DNA of 64,000 bases from Treponema_C sp050320395 (GCF_050320395.1 NZ_CP144459.1:186001-250000), one strand, 5' to 3'; numbered from the stretch's first letter, positions 1 through 8,772 are shown. Numbers and translations are program-made. The notes: generated by a model not told the origin, from the sequence alone.

Positions 1-741
1 ATCCGTCGAAAGGGACATATCGATGGATTTGTTGTCATGCAAGTGTACCGCGACCAATCTGCTGTAATACCTTTCAAGGAATTCATGACTGCACTCTTTA
101 CATGCTAAAATAGAATGCCCCGAATCAAAACAGATTCCCATATATTCGGGAGAATAGCGGTCAAATAATTTATCGAATTGTTCAAACTGATATTCTTTCG
201 GGGTGCACATAATATTTTCAATGGCAATCCGTACATTTTTCGCCCTGCAATAGGATTCCATTTCATCAAAGGATTTAAAAGCCTGTTTCCAATAGAGTTC
301 TTTAAAGGAACCGTCTGCTTCAAAATCTTCGTAGGGCAAAACCATGTGTAAAACGATTTCTTCGGCTCCGACTGCATGCGCCAAATCGACCCTGTTTAAA
401 ACAAGTTCCATGCCCGACAAGCGGTTGTATTCATGGGGCGAGGTAATGTCCTTTCTTGAATCGCGCAGCCGATGCCGATTTAAAAAGCGATGCTGACCGT
501 CAATAACCCTAAAACGCGTATTTCCCTCGGATGCGTGAACGCCCTTACACTTTAAATGATATTTTTCAAGCAGTTCTTTGATTTGTATAATTTCCCATTT
601 CGAGTACAAATATTCAAAATCCCAGTCATGACACCAGTGGACGTGCGAAAAACCGGAGTCGGCCAGTTTTTTCAGTTGACAGTCCATTGATTCGGGAGAT
701 AATTCGTAGATTCCGAAATCACTTGCCAATGCGAGTTCCAT
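1..741 (-). CDS. Sugar phosphate isomerase/epimerase-like TIM-barrel protein (3' end outside window)
   Basis: About 247 residues are visible and the reading frame runs off the left edge, so the C-terminus is missing. The translation reads as the AP-endonuclease-2/xylose-isomerase-like TIM barrel: IAIENI on a middle strand, then GICFDSGH and VAVHLHDN, which supply the Glu, Asp and His that bind the divalent metal in this superfamily. Such proteins isomerise or epimerise sugars, inositols or keto acids in the cytosol; the substrate cannot be told. The start at 741 is preceded at good spacing by GGAGGA. It is transcribed away from rmuC. Family assignment is firm, function is not. Confidence 0.8.
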   Translation of the reverse strand, partial: MELALASDFGIYELSPESMDCQLKKLADSGFSHVHWCHDWDFEYLYSKWEIIQIKELLEKYHLKCKGVHASEGNTRFRVIDGQHRFLNRHRLRDSRKDITSPHEYNRLSGMELVLNRVDLAHAVGAEEIVLHMVLPYEDFEADGSFKELYWKQAFKSFDEMESYCRAKNVRIAIENIMCTPKEYQFEQFDKLFDRYSPEYMGICFDSGHSILACKECSHEFLERYYSRLVAVHLHDNKSIDMSLSTD

Positions 742-895
742 GTATCCTCCTTTTTGCTTCAAGCAAACTCGACATGACAATTATTACCTTCCTTGTTCAC
801 AATTGTCAATCACTCGCATATCGGCTTAATTTTTTACCGATTGACGGAGTTTCCGCGGATTGACCGGAGGTTCAAAACTGCGGTACAATCGCCTT

Positions 896-2074
896 ATGAT
901 TTATTTAACCGAAATATTATGCGTTGCTATCATTGTATTGCAGCTTTTTATTATTCTTGTGCTTTTACTGCACAATCCTTCCGATACGGTTACAAAAACC
1001 GCCCGCGAAAACAGGGAAGAACTGTCGCGCACGATACAGGGTTTTTCTTCGGTATTCGATACACGTATTAAGGCTCTGCAGGATTCGATTTTTAAAATAA
1101 CCGGAGACAGCCGTCAGGAGTTTGCCGCAAGCCGTCTGGAATTGAACAGCGCTTTGCAGGCAATCCGTCAGGACAATACCGTCCAGTTGGAGAAAATGCG
1201 CTCTACGGTTGACGAAAAACTTCAGCACACGCTGGAAACCCGTTTGGGGCAGTCATTCAAATTGGTAAGCGACAGGCTCGAACAGGTACAAAAAGGCTTA
1301 GGCGAAATGAACGCCCTTGCAGCGGGTGTCGGCGATTTGCAGCGCGTGCTGTCAAATGTAAAAACAAAGGGCGTGCTCGGCGAGTTTCAGCTTGAAAATA
1401 TTTTGCAGCAGCTTTTAACCGAGGCCCAATACGGGCGGAACGTTAAAACAAAGCGCGGCAGTGCCGACGTGGTTGAGTTTGCAATCAAGATTCCCGCAAA
1501 AACAAAGGAGCCTTTCGCGGGAGGTAAAAGCGATTTTATCTGGCTGCCCGTGGACGCAAAATTTCCGACGGTGGATTATCAACGGCTGCGCACCGCCTAC
1601 GATGAAGGTGATGCCGGCGCTATTGAAACGCATACGGCGGAATTGGCCAAGCGCATCAAACTTTTTGCCAAAAGTATTGCCGATAAATACATCGACCCGC
1701 CGAATACTACCGAATTTGCCGTTATGTTTTTGCCCTTTGAAGGCTTGTATGCCGAAGTACTTCGTATTCCTTCTTTGTTTGAAAGTATCCAGCGCGAATA
1801 CCGCGTAACGATCGCCGGTCCCACAACCATATCGGCTTTTTTAAACAGTTTACAGATGGGCTTTCATTCCCTTGCGGTTGAAAAACGGACGGGAGAAGTG
1901 TGGCGGCTTTTAAACACCTTGCGCAGCGAATTTGAAGCCTTCGGCGGTATGCTTGAAAAAACGCGCGAAAAAATAGAACAGGCCGGGAAAGAATTGGAAA
2001 AAGCCGGAACCCGTTCGCGGGCTATCGAGCGCAGTTTAAAAAAGGTCGAAGCCCTGCCGGAAAATCAGGCTTGA
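896..2074 (+). CDS. rmuC: DNA recombination protein RmuC homologue
   Basis: 392 residues from the ATG at 896. A single N-terminal membrane helix (roughly residues 2-25, rich in Ile/Leu/Val) is followed by a coiled-coil stretch (about 30-150) and then the RmuC nuclease-like core, including GVLGEFQLENILQQLL, DAKFP and FLPFEGLYAEVL. RmuC proteins are membrane-tethered and limit inversions at short inverted repeats; enzyme activity is inferred from a restriction-like fold. The frame is open upstream to a TTG at 860, but the helix starts well at 896. The GGAGG at 866-870 is too far from 896, although an in-frame CTG at 878 sits at a plausible distance, so the start is slightly uncertain. Confidence 0.9.
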   Translation: MIYLTEILCVAIIVLQLFIILVLLLHNPSDTVTKTARENREELSRTIQGFSSVFDTRIKALQDSIFKITGDSRQEFAASRLELNSALQAIRQDNTVQLEKMRSTVDEKLQHTLETRLGQSFKLVSDRLEQVQKGLGEMNALAAGVGDLQRVLSNVKTKGVLGEFQLENILQQLLTEAQYGRNVKTKRGSADVVEFAIKIPAKTKEPFAGGKSDFIWLPVDAKFPTVDYQRLRTAYDEGDAGAIETHTAELAKRIKLFAKSIADKYIDPPNTTEFAVMFLPFEGLYAEVLRIPSLFESIQREYRVTIAGPTTISAFLNSLQMGFHSLAVEKRTGEVWRLLNTLRSEFEAFGGMLEKTREKIEQAGKELEKAGTRSRAIERSLKKVEALPENQA

Positions 2075-2116
2075 GACCCGTATCCGCAAGTTTGAAATCC
2101 GTTCCGGCTTGAGATT

Positions 2117-4654
2117 TTATCCCGCGCAGGATTCGCATTCTTCCACTTCAAGGGATTTTGAGCGCACATAGTAAATCGACTTGACGCCTTCTTCCCATGC
2201 AAGTATGTATAAGTCCATAACCTGACGCATTGTAAAGGTATTGGTGATGTACAGGTTTACCGACTGCGCCTGGTCTATATGCCTTTGGCGCACACCCGCC
2301 GCCCGCAGCGACCAGCTTTGGTCAATCGTGTGGGCGCTTTTATACAGCCAAAAGGTGTCCCGGTTTAAGCCCGGAGCGACACGCGGCATAATGCTGCCCT
2401 TTTTTTCTTCTAAAAAATAGCGGTTCATAATCGGGTCTACTCCCGCACTGGTGCCTGCGATAATCGATGTGGAAGAAGTCGGGGCAACGGCAATAAGGTA
2501 GGCGTTGCGCATTCCCTTGCAAGCCGCTTTTTTTACCTCATTCCATTCATCGCCCGTATAGCCGCGCTTTTCAAAATAAGCGCCCGTATTCCAGTCGGAG
2601 CCTTCAAACAAGCTGTATGAACCCTTTTCGGCGGCTATCGACGCGCTTGCTTTTACCGCCGCCCTGTTAATGCGCTCAAAAAGTTTATCGGCAAAGGCAA
2701 GGTGTGCTTCGCTTTCCCACACGATTCCCTTTTTTGCCAGTATGTGGTGGTAGCCGCTTGTTCCCAATCCGATTGAGCGGTAGCGTTTGTTTGTAATTTC
2801 GGCATAGGTTAAAGGATAAAAATTCAAATCTATAACGTTGTCGAGGGCGCGTACCGCGCTTTCGGTAATTGTTTCAAGCTCGCCTTCTTTGTCGGTGTCG
2901 ATATTGCCGAGCACCAAAGAGGCGAGGTTGCATACGACAAAGTCTCCCGCCTTTGTGGTTTCGGCAATCAGGGTATCTCCGTTTTCATCTTTTATTTCGC
3001 GCTTAACGAATTCAATGGCGCTCATGTTTTGGGCAATTTCGGTACAGAGGTTCGAGCAGTAAATCATTCCCGTGTGGGGGTTGGGGTTTGCTTTGTTTAC
3101 CGTGTCGCGGAAAAAGGCAAAGGGGGTGCCCGTTTCCACTGCGGACTTTAAAATAAGGCGCACCAATTCTTTTACCGAAATCGACCGCTTGTGAATGCGG
3201 CTGTCGTTGATACAATCCCGATAGCGCGCTTCCCATTCTTCGCCGTAAAAATCTTCGAGGGCATAGCCTTTGATTTTTAAAACTTCGTGCGGGCATAAAA
3301 GATACCAGGGGGCGTCTATGTTTTCTTTTGCGGTTTTCCAAAACAAGTCCGGATAACAGACAGCCGGGAACACGTCGTGAGCCTTCATGCGGTCGTCGCC
3401 GTTGTTTGTGCGCAGCTGCAAAAATTCGGGAATGTCCTTGTGCCACACGTCAAGATAAACGGCAACCGAGCCTTGCCGCACGCCCAGCTGGTCTACGGCA
3501 ACGGCGGTGTCGTTTGCAAGTTTTATCCAGCGGATAATGCCGCCGGCCGCTCCCTGAAAACCGCGTATCGGCGAGCCTGAAGCGCGCACTTTGCCGAAGT
3601 ACAGCCCCATGCCGCCGCCGAATTTGGACACTTGTGCAAAGTTGTTTATCGAGCGGTATATGCCTTCAAGAGAATCGGGAACGGTGTCTATAAAGCAGGA
3701 TGAAAGCTGATGGTAGGGTTTGCGCGCATTGGAAAGGGTGGGCGTTGCAACCGTTACCTGCAATTTACTGAGCATGTCGTAAAAGCGCAATACCCATGAG
3801 GAGCGCTCCGTTTTTTCGTTCATAGCCAAATGCATGGCGATTCCCATAAACATTTCCTGCGGTGTTTCAAGGGGAACGTTTGAGCGCGTTCGGATAACGT
3901 AGCGGCGCAAAAGCAGGTCGAGGGCGCTGTAAGTTAAAAGGGCGTTTCGGTTTTCTTCTCCCGAATCGCAGCGTTTTAAGACTTCTTCAAAGGAGTCGAT
4001 TTCGCTTTTTGAATATTGCTCGAGAATATAAGAGCCGTACAGTTTTTCATCGGTTAAGTATTTGATTTTACCGTAAAAACTTTCGATACCCGCCACGCTA
4101 AGATTTTCGTTCAGTTTGATTTTGAATTGAATCATTAAAAGGCGGGATGCGATGTATTCCCAATTCGGCGCTTCCTGTGTGGTCAATTCCACCGCCGCGC
4201 GGATAAGGGCGCTTAATGCGTCGGAATCGGAAGCTTCCTCTTTTTTAAATGCCGAATATTTATGATACAGCGCGTCAAGCGAATATTCGTCGTCGGGAAA
4301 ATCTTTTTGAATCGATTTTAATTCGCCGTCCAAATCGAGCGATACAAAGGTTTCGGTTATTCTTTTACGCGCTCGGCGCTTTTTTGTCCGGTTTTCGCGG
4401 TATAAAATAAAGCTTTTTACTTCGGCCGGATAGTTATGCTTTATCAGCGTTTTTTCAACCAAATCCTGTATCGTTTCTATATGAATTCGGTTTCCCGCCT
4501 CGTGCAGCCGTTTTAATTCTTCTTCAATTTCCGCAGTCAGGTGCTCTACCGCGCTTGTGTCCGTTCCGACGCTTTTAAAAGCCGCAGCCATCGCGTCCGC
4601 AATTTTTATACTTCTAAAGGCTTCCGTTTGCCCCGTCCGTTTAATAATTTCCAT
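2117..4654 (-). CDS. nrdA: Class I ribonucleoside-diphosphate reductase, alpha (catalytic) subunit
   Basis: 845 residues. Reduces NDPs to dNDPs with the beta subunit NrdB encoded at 45895-46959. An N-terminal ATP-cone (about residues 1-95) is the allosteric activity site. The core contains LSSCF (Cys at about 320), SNLCTEI with the thiyl-radical Cys, VCNLASL with the second redox Cys, and the C-terminal radical-transfer dyad in SIYYVRS. It ends in CESCAG, the flexible Cys pair that re-reduces the active site. Unlike most bacteria, alpha and beta genes are not adjacent. The start at 4654 follows GGTGG. All key residues are present, so it should be functional. Confidence 0.97.
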   Translation of the reverse strand: MEIIKRTGQTEAFRSIKIADAMAAAFKSVGTDTSAVEHLTAEIEEELKRLHEAGNRIHIETIQDLVEKTLIKHNYPAEVKSFILYRENRTKKRRARKRITETFVSLDLDGELKSIQKDFPDDEYSLDALYHKYSAFKKEEASDSDALSALIRAAVELTTQEAPNWEYIASRLLMIQFKIKLNENLSVAGIESFYGKIKYLTDEKLYGSYILEQYSKSEIDSFEEVLKRCDSGEENRNALLTYSALDLLLRRYVIRTRSNVPLETPQEMFMGIAMHLAMNEKTERSSWVLRFYDMLSKLQVTVATPTLSNARKPYHQLSSCFIDTVPDSLEGIYRSINNFAQVSKFGGGMGLYFGKVRASGSPIRGFQGAAGGIIRWIKLANDTAVAVDQLGVRQGSVAVYLDVWHKDIPEFLQLRTNNGDDRMKAHDVFPAVCYPDLFWKTAKENIDAPWYLLCPHEVLKIKGYALEDFYGEEWEARYRDCINDSRIHKRSISVKELVRLILKSAVETGTPFAFFRDTVNKANPNPHTGMIYCSNLCTEIAQNMSAIEFVKREIKDENGDTLIAETTKAGDFVVCNLASLVLGNIDTDKEGELETITESAVRALDNVIDLNFYPLTYAEITNKRYRSIGLGTSGYHHILAKKGIVWESEAHLAFADKLFERINRAAVKASASIAAEKGSYSLFEGSDWNTGAYFEKRGYTGDEWNEVKKAACKGMRNAYLIAVAPTSSTSIIAGTSAGVDPIMNRYFLEEKKGSIMPRVAPGLNRDTFWLYKSAHTIDQSWSLRAAGVRQRHIDQAQSVNLYITNTFTMRQVMDLYILAWEEGVKSIYYVRSKSLEVEECESCAG

Positions 4655-4768
4655 TGATTTTCCACCCGTTAATCGCTTTGTAATCTATGCGATATTGTAG
4701 TGATTATAAACTTCTGAGGAATAAAAGGCAAGGGCTTTGAGGAAGCAAACCGCAAGGAGCGCAGAGGA

Positions 4769-5090
4769 TGCTCGTTTGGGGCATTTTTTGACGAATTTGA
4801 GGGGTTTTGTGCATGTTTGATAAGCCGCCAGTGCGTTTGGACGCAAATTTGGCCGAATTCGGGCTTAAACGAATCTTTGTTCCCGGGAACATAAAAATCG
4901 AAATATTTAAGTATAAAGGACAAAGTGCGCTTTTGAACAAAAAAAACGGTATTTTTTTGTTTTGGAGAACATATCGGCGGCCGCTCCTCGTTTGAGGCAT
5001 TTTTTGACGAATTTGAGGAGTTTTGTGTATGGAGAATTATGCAGGCTGCACGTTTGGCGCATTTTTCGGCAAATTTGAGGGGTTTTGCAT
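4769..5090 (+). repeat. Three degenerate copies of a ~45-bp interspersed repeat
   Basis: Copies lie at about 4769-4812, 4984-5030 and 5047-5090, with a shorter derivative at 9430-9450. Each has a CGTTTG block, then a G/C + ATTTTTT block, an AATTTGAG block and a GTTTTG block in the same order and spacing. Read on the + strand, the copies stay open in one frame and encode the similar peptides AFFDEFEGFC, AFFDEFEEFC and AFFGKFEGFC. The last copy lies in a 31-codon ORF starting with ATG at 5029. The unit may be a non-coding repeat that happens to be open, or the tail of a microprotein family. Nothing else gene-like is seen from 4655 to 5092 apart from the palindrome at 4875. Confidence 0.6.
4875..4897 (+). 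promoter_or_regulatory. Palindromic operator-like motif TGTTCCCGGGAACA
   Basis: The perfect 14-bp palindrome is at 4878-4891. The flanks are also conserved: 4875-4897 is identical over 23 bases to the reverse complement of 49884-49906, in front of the glycerate permease gene. A CG-centred palindrome of this kind is typical of helix-turn-helix dimers. Here it sits about 220 bp upstream of nrdA in a gene-poor stretch, so its target is unclear. Confidence 0.45.
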
Positions 5091-5092
5091 AA

Positions 5093-5120
5093 TTGACAGC
5101 AGTTTAGGGTATGATATACT
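5093..5120 (+). promoter_or_regulatory. Sigma-70-type promoter of the cassette gene, copy 1
   Basis: TTGACA at 5093-5098 and TATACT at 5115-5120 with a 16-bp spacer. The same arrangement (TTGACA, 16 bp, TATACC) is conserved in copy 2 at 9455-9482. Confidence 0.6.
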
Positions 5121-5219
5121 GTAAACGGCTTCGGTATAAAAAAGGAGAAATAAAGTGAAAAATCCGCAAAAAAAAATCATATTGATAAAAATATTATTTT
5201 CGGTAAATATAGTTTTCTT

Positions 5220-5384
5220 ATGATAGCGGATAAAATACTTAAATCGGGATTTGATATAAATTATAAGATCAATGAAAAGTACGGACGTATTGAAGATTTA
5301 CCTTTAGAGCTTAAGCAAAAGTATATGTTAAAAGAAGCGGCAATAAAAGAATATTTGAAAAGCAAAAAGATACAATGTGAATAA
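5220..5384 (+). CDS. Small cassette protein, copy 1 (54 aa from internal ATG; longer form frameshifted)
   Basis: From the ATG at 5220 the frame gives a charged 54-residue protein (begins MIADKILKSG, ends KSKKIQCE). The good ribosome site lies further up, before GTG 5155, and the frame before 5220 continues upstream as KNIIFGKYSFL. The GTG frame is thrown out by a 9-base A run at 5168-5176; a 7-A run would join them into about 75 residues. So this is either a slipped or phase-off gene, or a protein begun inside. Copy 2 (9581-9745) differs by only two residues but carries a different indel at the same spot. The family is not recognised. Confidence 0.5.
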   Translation: MIADKILKSGFDINYKINEKYGRIEDLPLELKQKYMLKEAAIKEYLKSKKIQCE

Positions 5385-5542
5385 AACCTGATGCAGCTTG
5401 GGATTGCACAAAAAATACGGGTGGTTTGAGATAGAGAACGAAACGGATTGTTTTCGCGCTTTATATTTTAGCTATATCTCATTATAATGAAACTTATAAA
5501 GTCAAGATAACGGACTATCATTAAAAAGGAGGTTTGGTTTTT

Positions 5543-6379
5543 ATGGATGGAAAATTTGAAAAACCGAATTTGAAAAAGAAAATATCGTTCGCTGTATTTA
5601 TTATATACATACTATTATCCGCCCGTGTATATGCACAGACAATTAACCGATTCGGTAAAAATATACCGGAACGATTTATACCGCCGCACGGATATGTACG
5701 GCTTGATTATGCCGATAATTCGTTTCAGCAATATTTGCGCTTATATCCGCTCAAAGAATATACCGCCCCCGTTCTCTTATATAACGGAGAAACAAAGGTA
5801 CATAATGTGCATGTGTCGGTTTTTTCCATGCCCTTGCTTAAACAGGATTTGATTCAATGTGCCGATGCGATTATAAAATTAAAAGCCGAATATTTGTATA
5901 GTAAAAAGAAATATTCCGAGATTTCATTCAATATTACCAATGGAATGTCCGTTCCGTTCGAAAGATATTCCAAAGGGGATAGAGTTATAGTCAATAACAA
6001 TAAAACCGTTTGGCAAGAAGGATATAAAAAAGGTACAACAAGAGATATTTTTGATGAATATTTGAAATTCATCTATATATATGCAGGAACATATTCTTTA
6101 GCACACGAAGCGAAACATACGAATTTGGAGCACATAAAAATAGGAGATTTTTTTATCTACGGCGGCAATCCCGGTCATGCAGTATTGGTTCTTGATTTAG
6201 CTCAAGACCGCAAAACCGGCAAAAAAATAATGCTGTTGGGGCAAAGCTATATGCCTTCGCAAGAATTTCATATCTTAAAAAGTTTTGAAGATATTTCTCC
6301 CTGGTATTACGTACAAGAAGGCGATTTGGTTACACCCGAATGGACTTTTAAACAAAACAGCTTGATGTGTTTTGAATAA
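5543..6379 (+). CDS. DUF4846 family secreted protein
   Basis: 278 residues. A signal peptide (Lys-rich N-terminus, hydrophobic ISFAVFIIYILL, likely cleavage after YAQ or VYA) sends it to the periplasm or cell surface. The mature part matches what I know of DUF4846: a PPHGYVRLDY start, SFQQYLRLYPL, APVLLYNG, a central W/Y-rich region and a late IYGGNPGHAVLVLDL segment. No enzymatic role is established for the family. The ATG at 5543 is 11 bases after GGAGG at 5527-5531; an in-frame TTG at 5534 is too close. A TATAAT at about 5484 could be its promoter. Confidence 0.8.
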   Translation: MDGKFEKPNLKKKISFAVFIIYILLSARVYAQTINRFGKNIPERFIPPHGYVRLDYADNSFQQYLRLYPLKEYTAPVLLYNGETKVHNVHVSVFSMPLLKQDLIQCADAIIKLKAEYLYSKKKYSEISFNITNGMSVPFERYSKGDRVIVNNNKTVWQEGYKKGTTRDIFDEYLKFIYIYAGTYSLAHEAKHTNLEHIKIGDFFIYGGNPGHAVLVLDLAQDRKTGKKIMLLGQSYMPSQEFHILKSFEDISPWYYVQEGDLVTPEWTFKQNSLMCFE

Positions 6380-6543
6380 CACCATGCGCCGTCAAGCCTT
6401 GTCTTACTAAACATCGCTTTTTTGGTCCGATATTGAAAAGGTAATAACGGAAAAAATAACAATGCTCATTTTAACAAAGCCTTTTGCAGTCGGTATTTTA
6501 TTTTTATCAACTGCAGAGATGTTTATGCTATTTAATCCCTCAA

Positions 6544-6597
6544 AAGTGGCTGCTTGTTTCCATACTGATAGGTATTGCCGTAATTTTTTTTCTTTAA
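6544..6597 (+). pseudogene. Remnant of the membrane protein gene found at 9759-10487
   Basis: The frame reads KWLLVSILIGIAVIFFL and then stops. The first 12 residues match KWLLVSVLMGIA inside the protein at 9759-10487, while the last residues match that protein's own C-terminus (AAAIFFL), so the middle seems deleted. Next to it, about 6597-6628 resembles 10675-10708. The 278-bp gap from 6380 to 6657 holds no intact gene. Confidence 0.45.
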
Positions 6598-6657
6598 AAC
6601 CGCCTTCACAATATTTTGAATTAATACAGGGAAAATAAAATTTGAAATAGATTGGTC

Positions 6658-7878
6658 TTATTTTTCCCGTCCGCTGTTCCAATCCGCGATTTGATAATAA
6701 AAAGCGGCAAGTTCGGTTCGGGTCATCAGTTTGGGAACGGGGTAGAGAGGGTTTGCTTCTTTTTCGGCAAGAGCTGCCAAAAAGGGGATGTCCGCTTTTT
6801 TTATGCCTGCAATCTTATCGGGAATGTTTATCCTCGCATTCAGGTCTTTAACCGCCTGTATAAACAATTCGGCGCCTTTTTTACAGTCGTCGTTTTTGCT
6901 GCAAATACCGGTTGCCAGCGCCATTTGATACAGTTTTTTGTGAACGCTTTTGCCGTACGCTTCCAAAACATAGGGCATAATCACGGCATTGGCAAGGCCG
7001 TGGGGCGTTCCGTAAAAACCGCCGAGAGAATGGGCGACGGCATGGATATAGCCTACATAGGATTTTGAAAAGGCAAGCCCCGCCTTATGAGCCGCATGCA
7101 GCATGTTTTCCCGCGCCCGGTGATTTGAGCCGTCTTTATAGGCCGCTTCGATATTTTCAAAAACAAGCTTTGCCGCTTCCAGTGCAAGAGCACGTGTTTC
7201 CCTCGTAGTCGAGCGGCCGATGTAGGCTTCTACCGCATGGGTAAGCGCATCTATTCCGGTGGAAGCGGTAATATGGGGCGGAAGGCTATAAGTGAGTGAG
7301 GCATCGAGGACTGCATAGCGGGGAATCAGGGGAAAACTCATAAGCGCATATTTTTCGTGTTTTTTGCCGTCGGTAATGATGGCCGCAAGGGTAACTTCGC
7401 TTCCGGTGCCGGCCGTTGTAGGAACGGCAATAAGCGGCACAAGCGGCCGCCGTACCCGGCATGTCCCCTTCATTTTTTCCACCGGTTTTTCGGGATAGGC
7501 AATCCGTGCTCCGACGGCTTTTGCGCAGTCCATCGGAGAGCCGCCTCCTATAGCGATAATACCCTCGGCTCCCGAATCTTTATAGAGGGTAAACGCTTCT
7601 TCAACATTTGATACGGTCGGGTTTGCTTCGGTTTTATCATAAACGCAAAAGCGTATGCCGTTTTCCTGTAAAACCCGTATAAGCGGTTCGGTTAAACCGT
7701 TTTCAACGATACCCCTGTCGGTTACGATAAGAACGGATTTAAGGGCTTCTTTTTGCAGCACTTTGTCCAGCTTTACGCAGGAAAAAATGACTTGCGGCTC
7801 CCGATACGGAAGAAGGGGTTGGGTCAATCGAAAAGCGGCTTGGAACAAACGGCAGTATACGGCTTTTGGAAAAAACAT
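6658..7878 (-). CDS. Iron-containing (group III) alcohol dehydrogenase
   Basis: 406 residues. NAD(P)-dependent oxidoreductase acting on alcohols/aldehydes in the cytosol. The nucleotide site GGGSPMDCAK, the TTAGTGSE loop, DALTHAVEAYIG and GYIHAVAHSLGGFYGTPHG give the Asp and three His metal ligands expected for the Fe-ADH family (the last segment gives two His plus the catalytic-side His). The substrate (ethanol, butanol, propanediol or other) cannot be told. The start at 7878 has no obvious ribosome site upstream, so the true start could be slightly inside. It stands alone; the next gene on this strand is 250 bp away. Confidence 0.93.
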   Translation of the reverse strand: MFFPKAVYCRLFQAAFRLTQPLLPYREPQVIFSCVKLDKVLQKEALKSVLIVTDRGIVENGLTEPLIRVLQENGIRFCVYDKTEANPTVSNVEEAFTLYKDSGAEGIIAIGGGSPMDCAKAVGARIAYPEKPVEKMKGTCRVRRPLVPLIAVPTTAGTGSEVTLAAIITDGKKHEKYALMSFPLIPRYAVLDASLTYSLPPHITASTGIDALTHAVEAYIGRSTTRETRALALEAAKLVFENIEAAYKDGSNHRARENMLHAAHKAGLAFSKSYVGYIHAVAHSLGGFYGTPHGLANAVIMPYVLEAYGKSVHKKLYQMALATGICSKNDDCKKGAELFIQAVKDLNARINIPDKIAGIKKADIPFLAALAEKEANPLYPVPKLMTRTELAAFYYQIADWNSGREK

Positions 7879-8076
7879 GATGAAATCAAATCTACCATGC
7901 CTTTTTCAAAATGTCAATAAGACTGTTTTTGTCATAATGGCATTTTTTATTCCGTATTGCGTTCCGTATACAAAAGACGAGCGGAAAACCGAAGGATTAA
8001 AGCGGACGGCTTAAATAGCGCCGCCCGTTTTAATCCGGGTTTTACCCTTATATCTTACAAGGGCAAAACTCCGTTA

Positions 8077-8118
8077 TTTTATGTGCTTTCTCGCTTACGC
8101 TGTGAAAGCACACATAAA
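8077..8118. terminator. Long imperfect hairpin after the QueD-like gene
   Basis: Arms TTTATGTGCTTTC and GAAAGCACACATAAA pair with one 2-base bulge around an 11-base loop. It lies just past the stop of the gene at 8127, on its 3' side. There is no strong U run, so it may act as a processing or weak termination structure. A smaller imperfect stem lies at about 8040-8069. The rest of 7879-8126 shows nothing. Confidence 0.45.
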
Positions 8119-8126
8119 CCGGCTTA

Positions 8127-8693
8127 TCAATGCTTGCGGTATCCGCATTTCGGACAAATACCGTCCTTACCCATAGCGACTCCGCAAAGCGGGCAGCGGT
8201 CTATTCTGTTCTTTGTTTCAAATTCCGCAGATCCCGCATTCACGCCGCTTGTAAACGTAATCTTTGCAATATTGAGCTTGTCCTTTAACAAGTCGTAAAC
8301 GATTTTGATCATGCCTTCTACGGTTAAGGTTTCTTTTGTTACGACAACTCTGCAATCGGGATATGCAACCGCCAAATCCGTTTTAAACGCGGGCCCCTTC
8401 ATCGTGTTTCTTGCCGTACCGTTTTTGATACCCTGTTTTTCATACACATCAAGGATTGCGGGCAGAAGGGGGTCGTCTTCTCTCAATATTAAAGCGTGGT
8501 CAAAGTTTTTCAAAACGTCCCAAGCCGTTTTTTGAATTTCATTGCAGGGAAAAACCATGTTTACGCCCGGTTCAACACTGTCTTCCACCTCAATGGTGAG
8601 CACTCCCGTATGCCCGTGCAGATACTGCGCCTCTCCCTGAAATCCGTAAAATCTGTGTGCGTACTGTAAATCCAATCTTGTAATACTTCTCAT
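8127..8693 (-). CDS. QueD/6-pyruvoyl-tetrahydropterin synthase-like protein with C-terminal zinc ribbon
   Basis: 188 residues. Metal ligands of the T-fold are present (His13, His26, His28 in LHGHTG) and so is the Asp65-His66 pair. However, the Cys that lies four residues before HGH in QueD is Ala22, and the Glu in the late VTVWES-type motif is replaced (ITFTSG). The C-terminus (about 167-183) is a four-Cys zinc ribbon, CPLC...CPKC. It may be a variant pterin enzyme or a zinc-binding protein, not a standard queuosine enzyme. The gene follows the Fur-family regulator on the same strand by 79 bp, with AAAGGAG before the ATG. Confidence 0.75.
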   Translation of the reverse strand: MRSITRLDLQYAHRFYGFQGEAQYLHGHTGVLTIEVEDSVEPGVNMVFPCNEIQKTAWDVLKNFDHALILREDDPLLPAILDVYEKQGIKNGTARNTMKGPAFKTDLAVAYPDCRVVVTKETLTVEGMIKIVYDLLKDKLNIAKITFTSGVNAGSAEFETKNRIDRCPLCGVAMGKDGICPKCGYRKH

Positions 8694-8720
8694 ACCGTGT
8701 CTCCTTTACAAATTTATATG

Positions 8721-8742
8721 TACGGGATTTATGCCTCCCGTA
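8721..8742 (-). promoter_or_regulatory. Perfect stem-loop between the fur-family and queD-like genes
   Basis: A 7-bp perfect stem (TACGGGA/TCCCGTA) with an 8-base loop in the 79-bp gap. It lacks a U run after it in the transcribed direction. It may tune expression between the two genes. Confidence 0.4.
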
Positions 8743-8772
8743 TAAGCCTTTAGGATTGCGGTATGGGGCTTC

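Larger units (their letters stand above)
5093..5417 (+). repeat. Duplicated 325-bp cassette, copy 1 (promoter, RBS, small gene)
   Basis: Nearly identical to 9455-9778. It holds a promoter (TTGACA at 5093-5098, 16 bp, TATACT at 5115-5120), an AAAAAGGAG ribosome site, a GTG at 5155 and a small gene ending at 5384. Similarity stops soon after the stop codon, and the two copies are followed by unrelated genes. No transposase or clear terminal inverted repeats are seen, so the way it spreads is unknown. Confidence 0.75.

Noticed and set aside
4807..4995. 62-residue + strand ORF across the first repeat and the palindrome
   Set aside because: It runs through repeat DNA and the operator-like motif, has no ribosome site and no recognisable character.
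8694..8772. preQ1 riboswitch before the queD-like gene
   Set aside because: A 7-bp hairpin is present, but the A-rich tail and pseudoknot expected of preQ1 switches are not.
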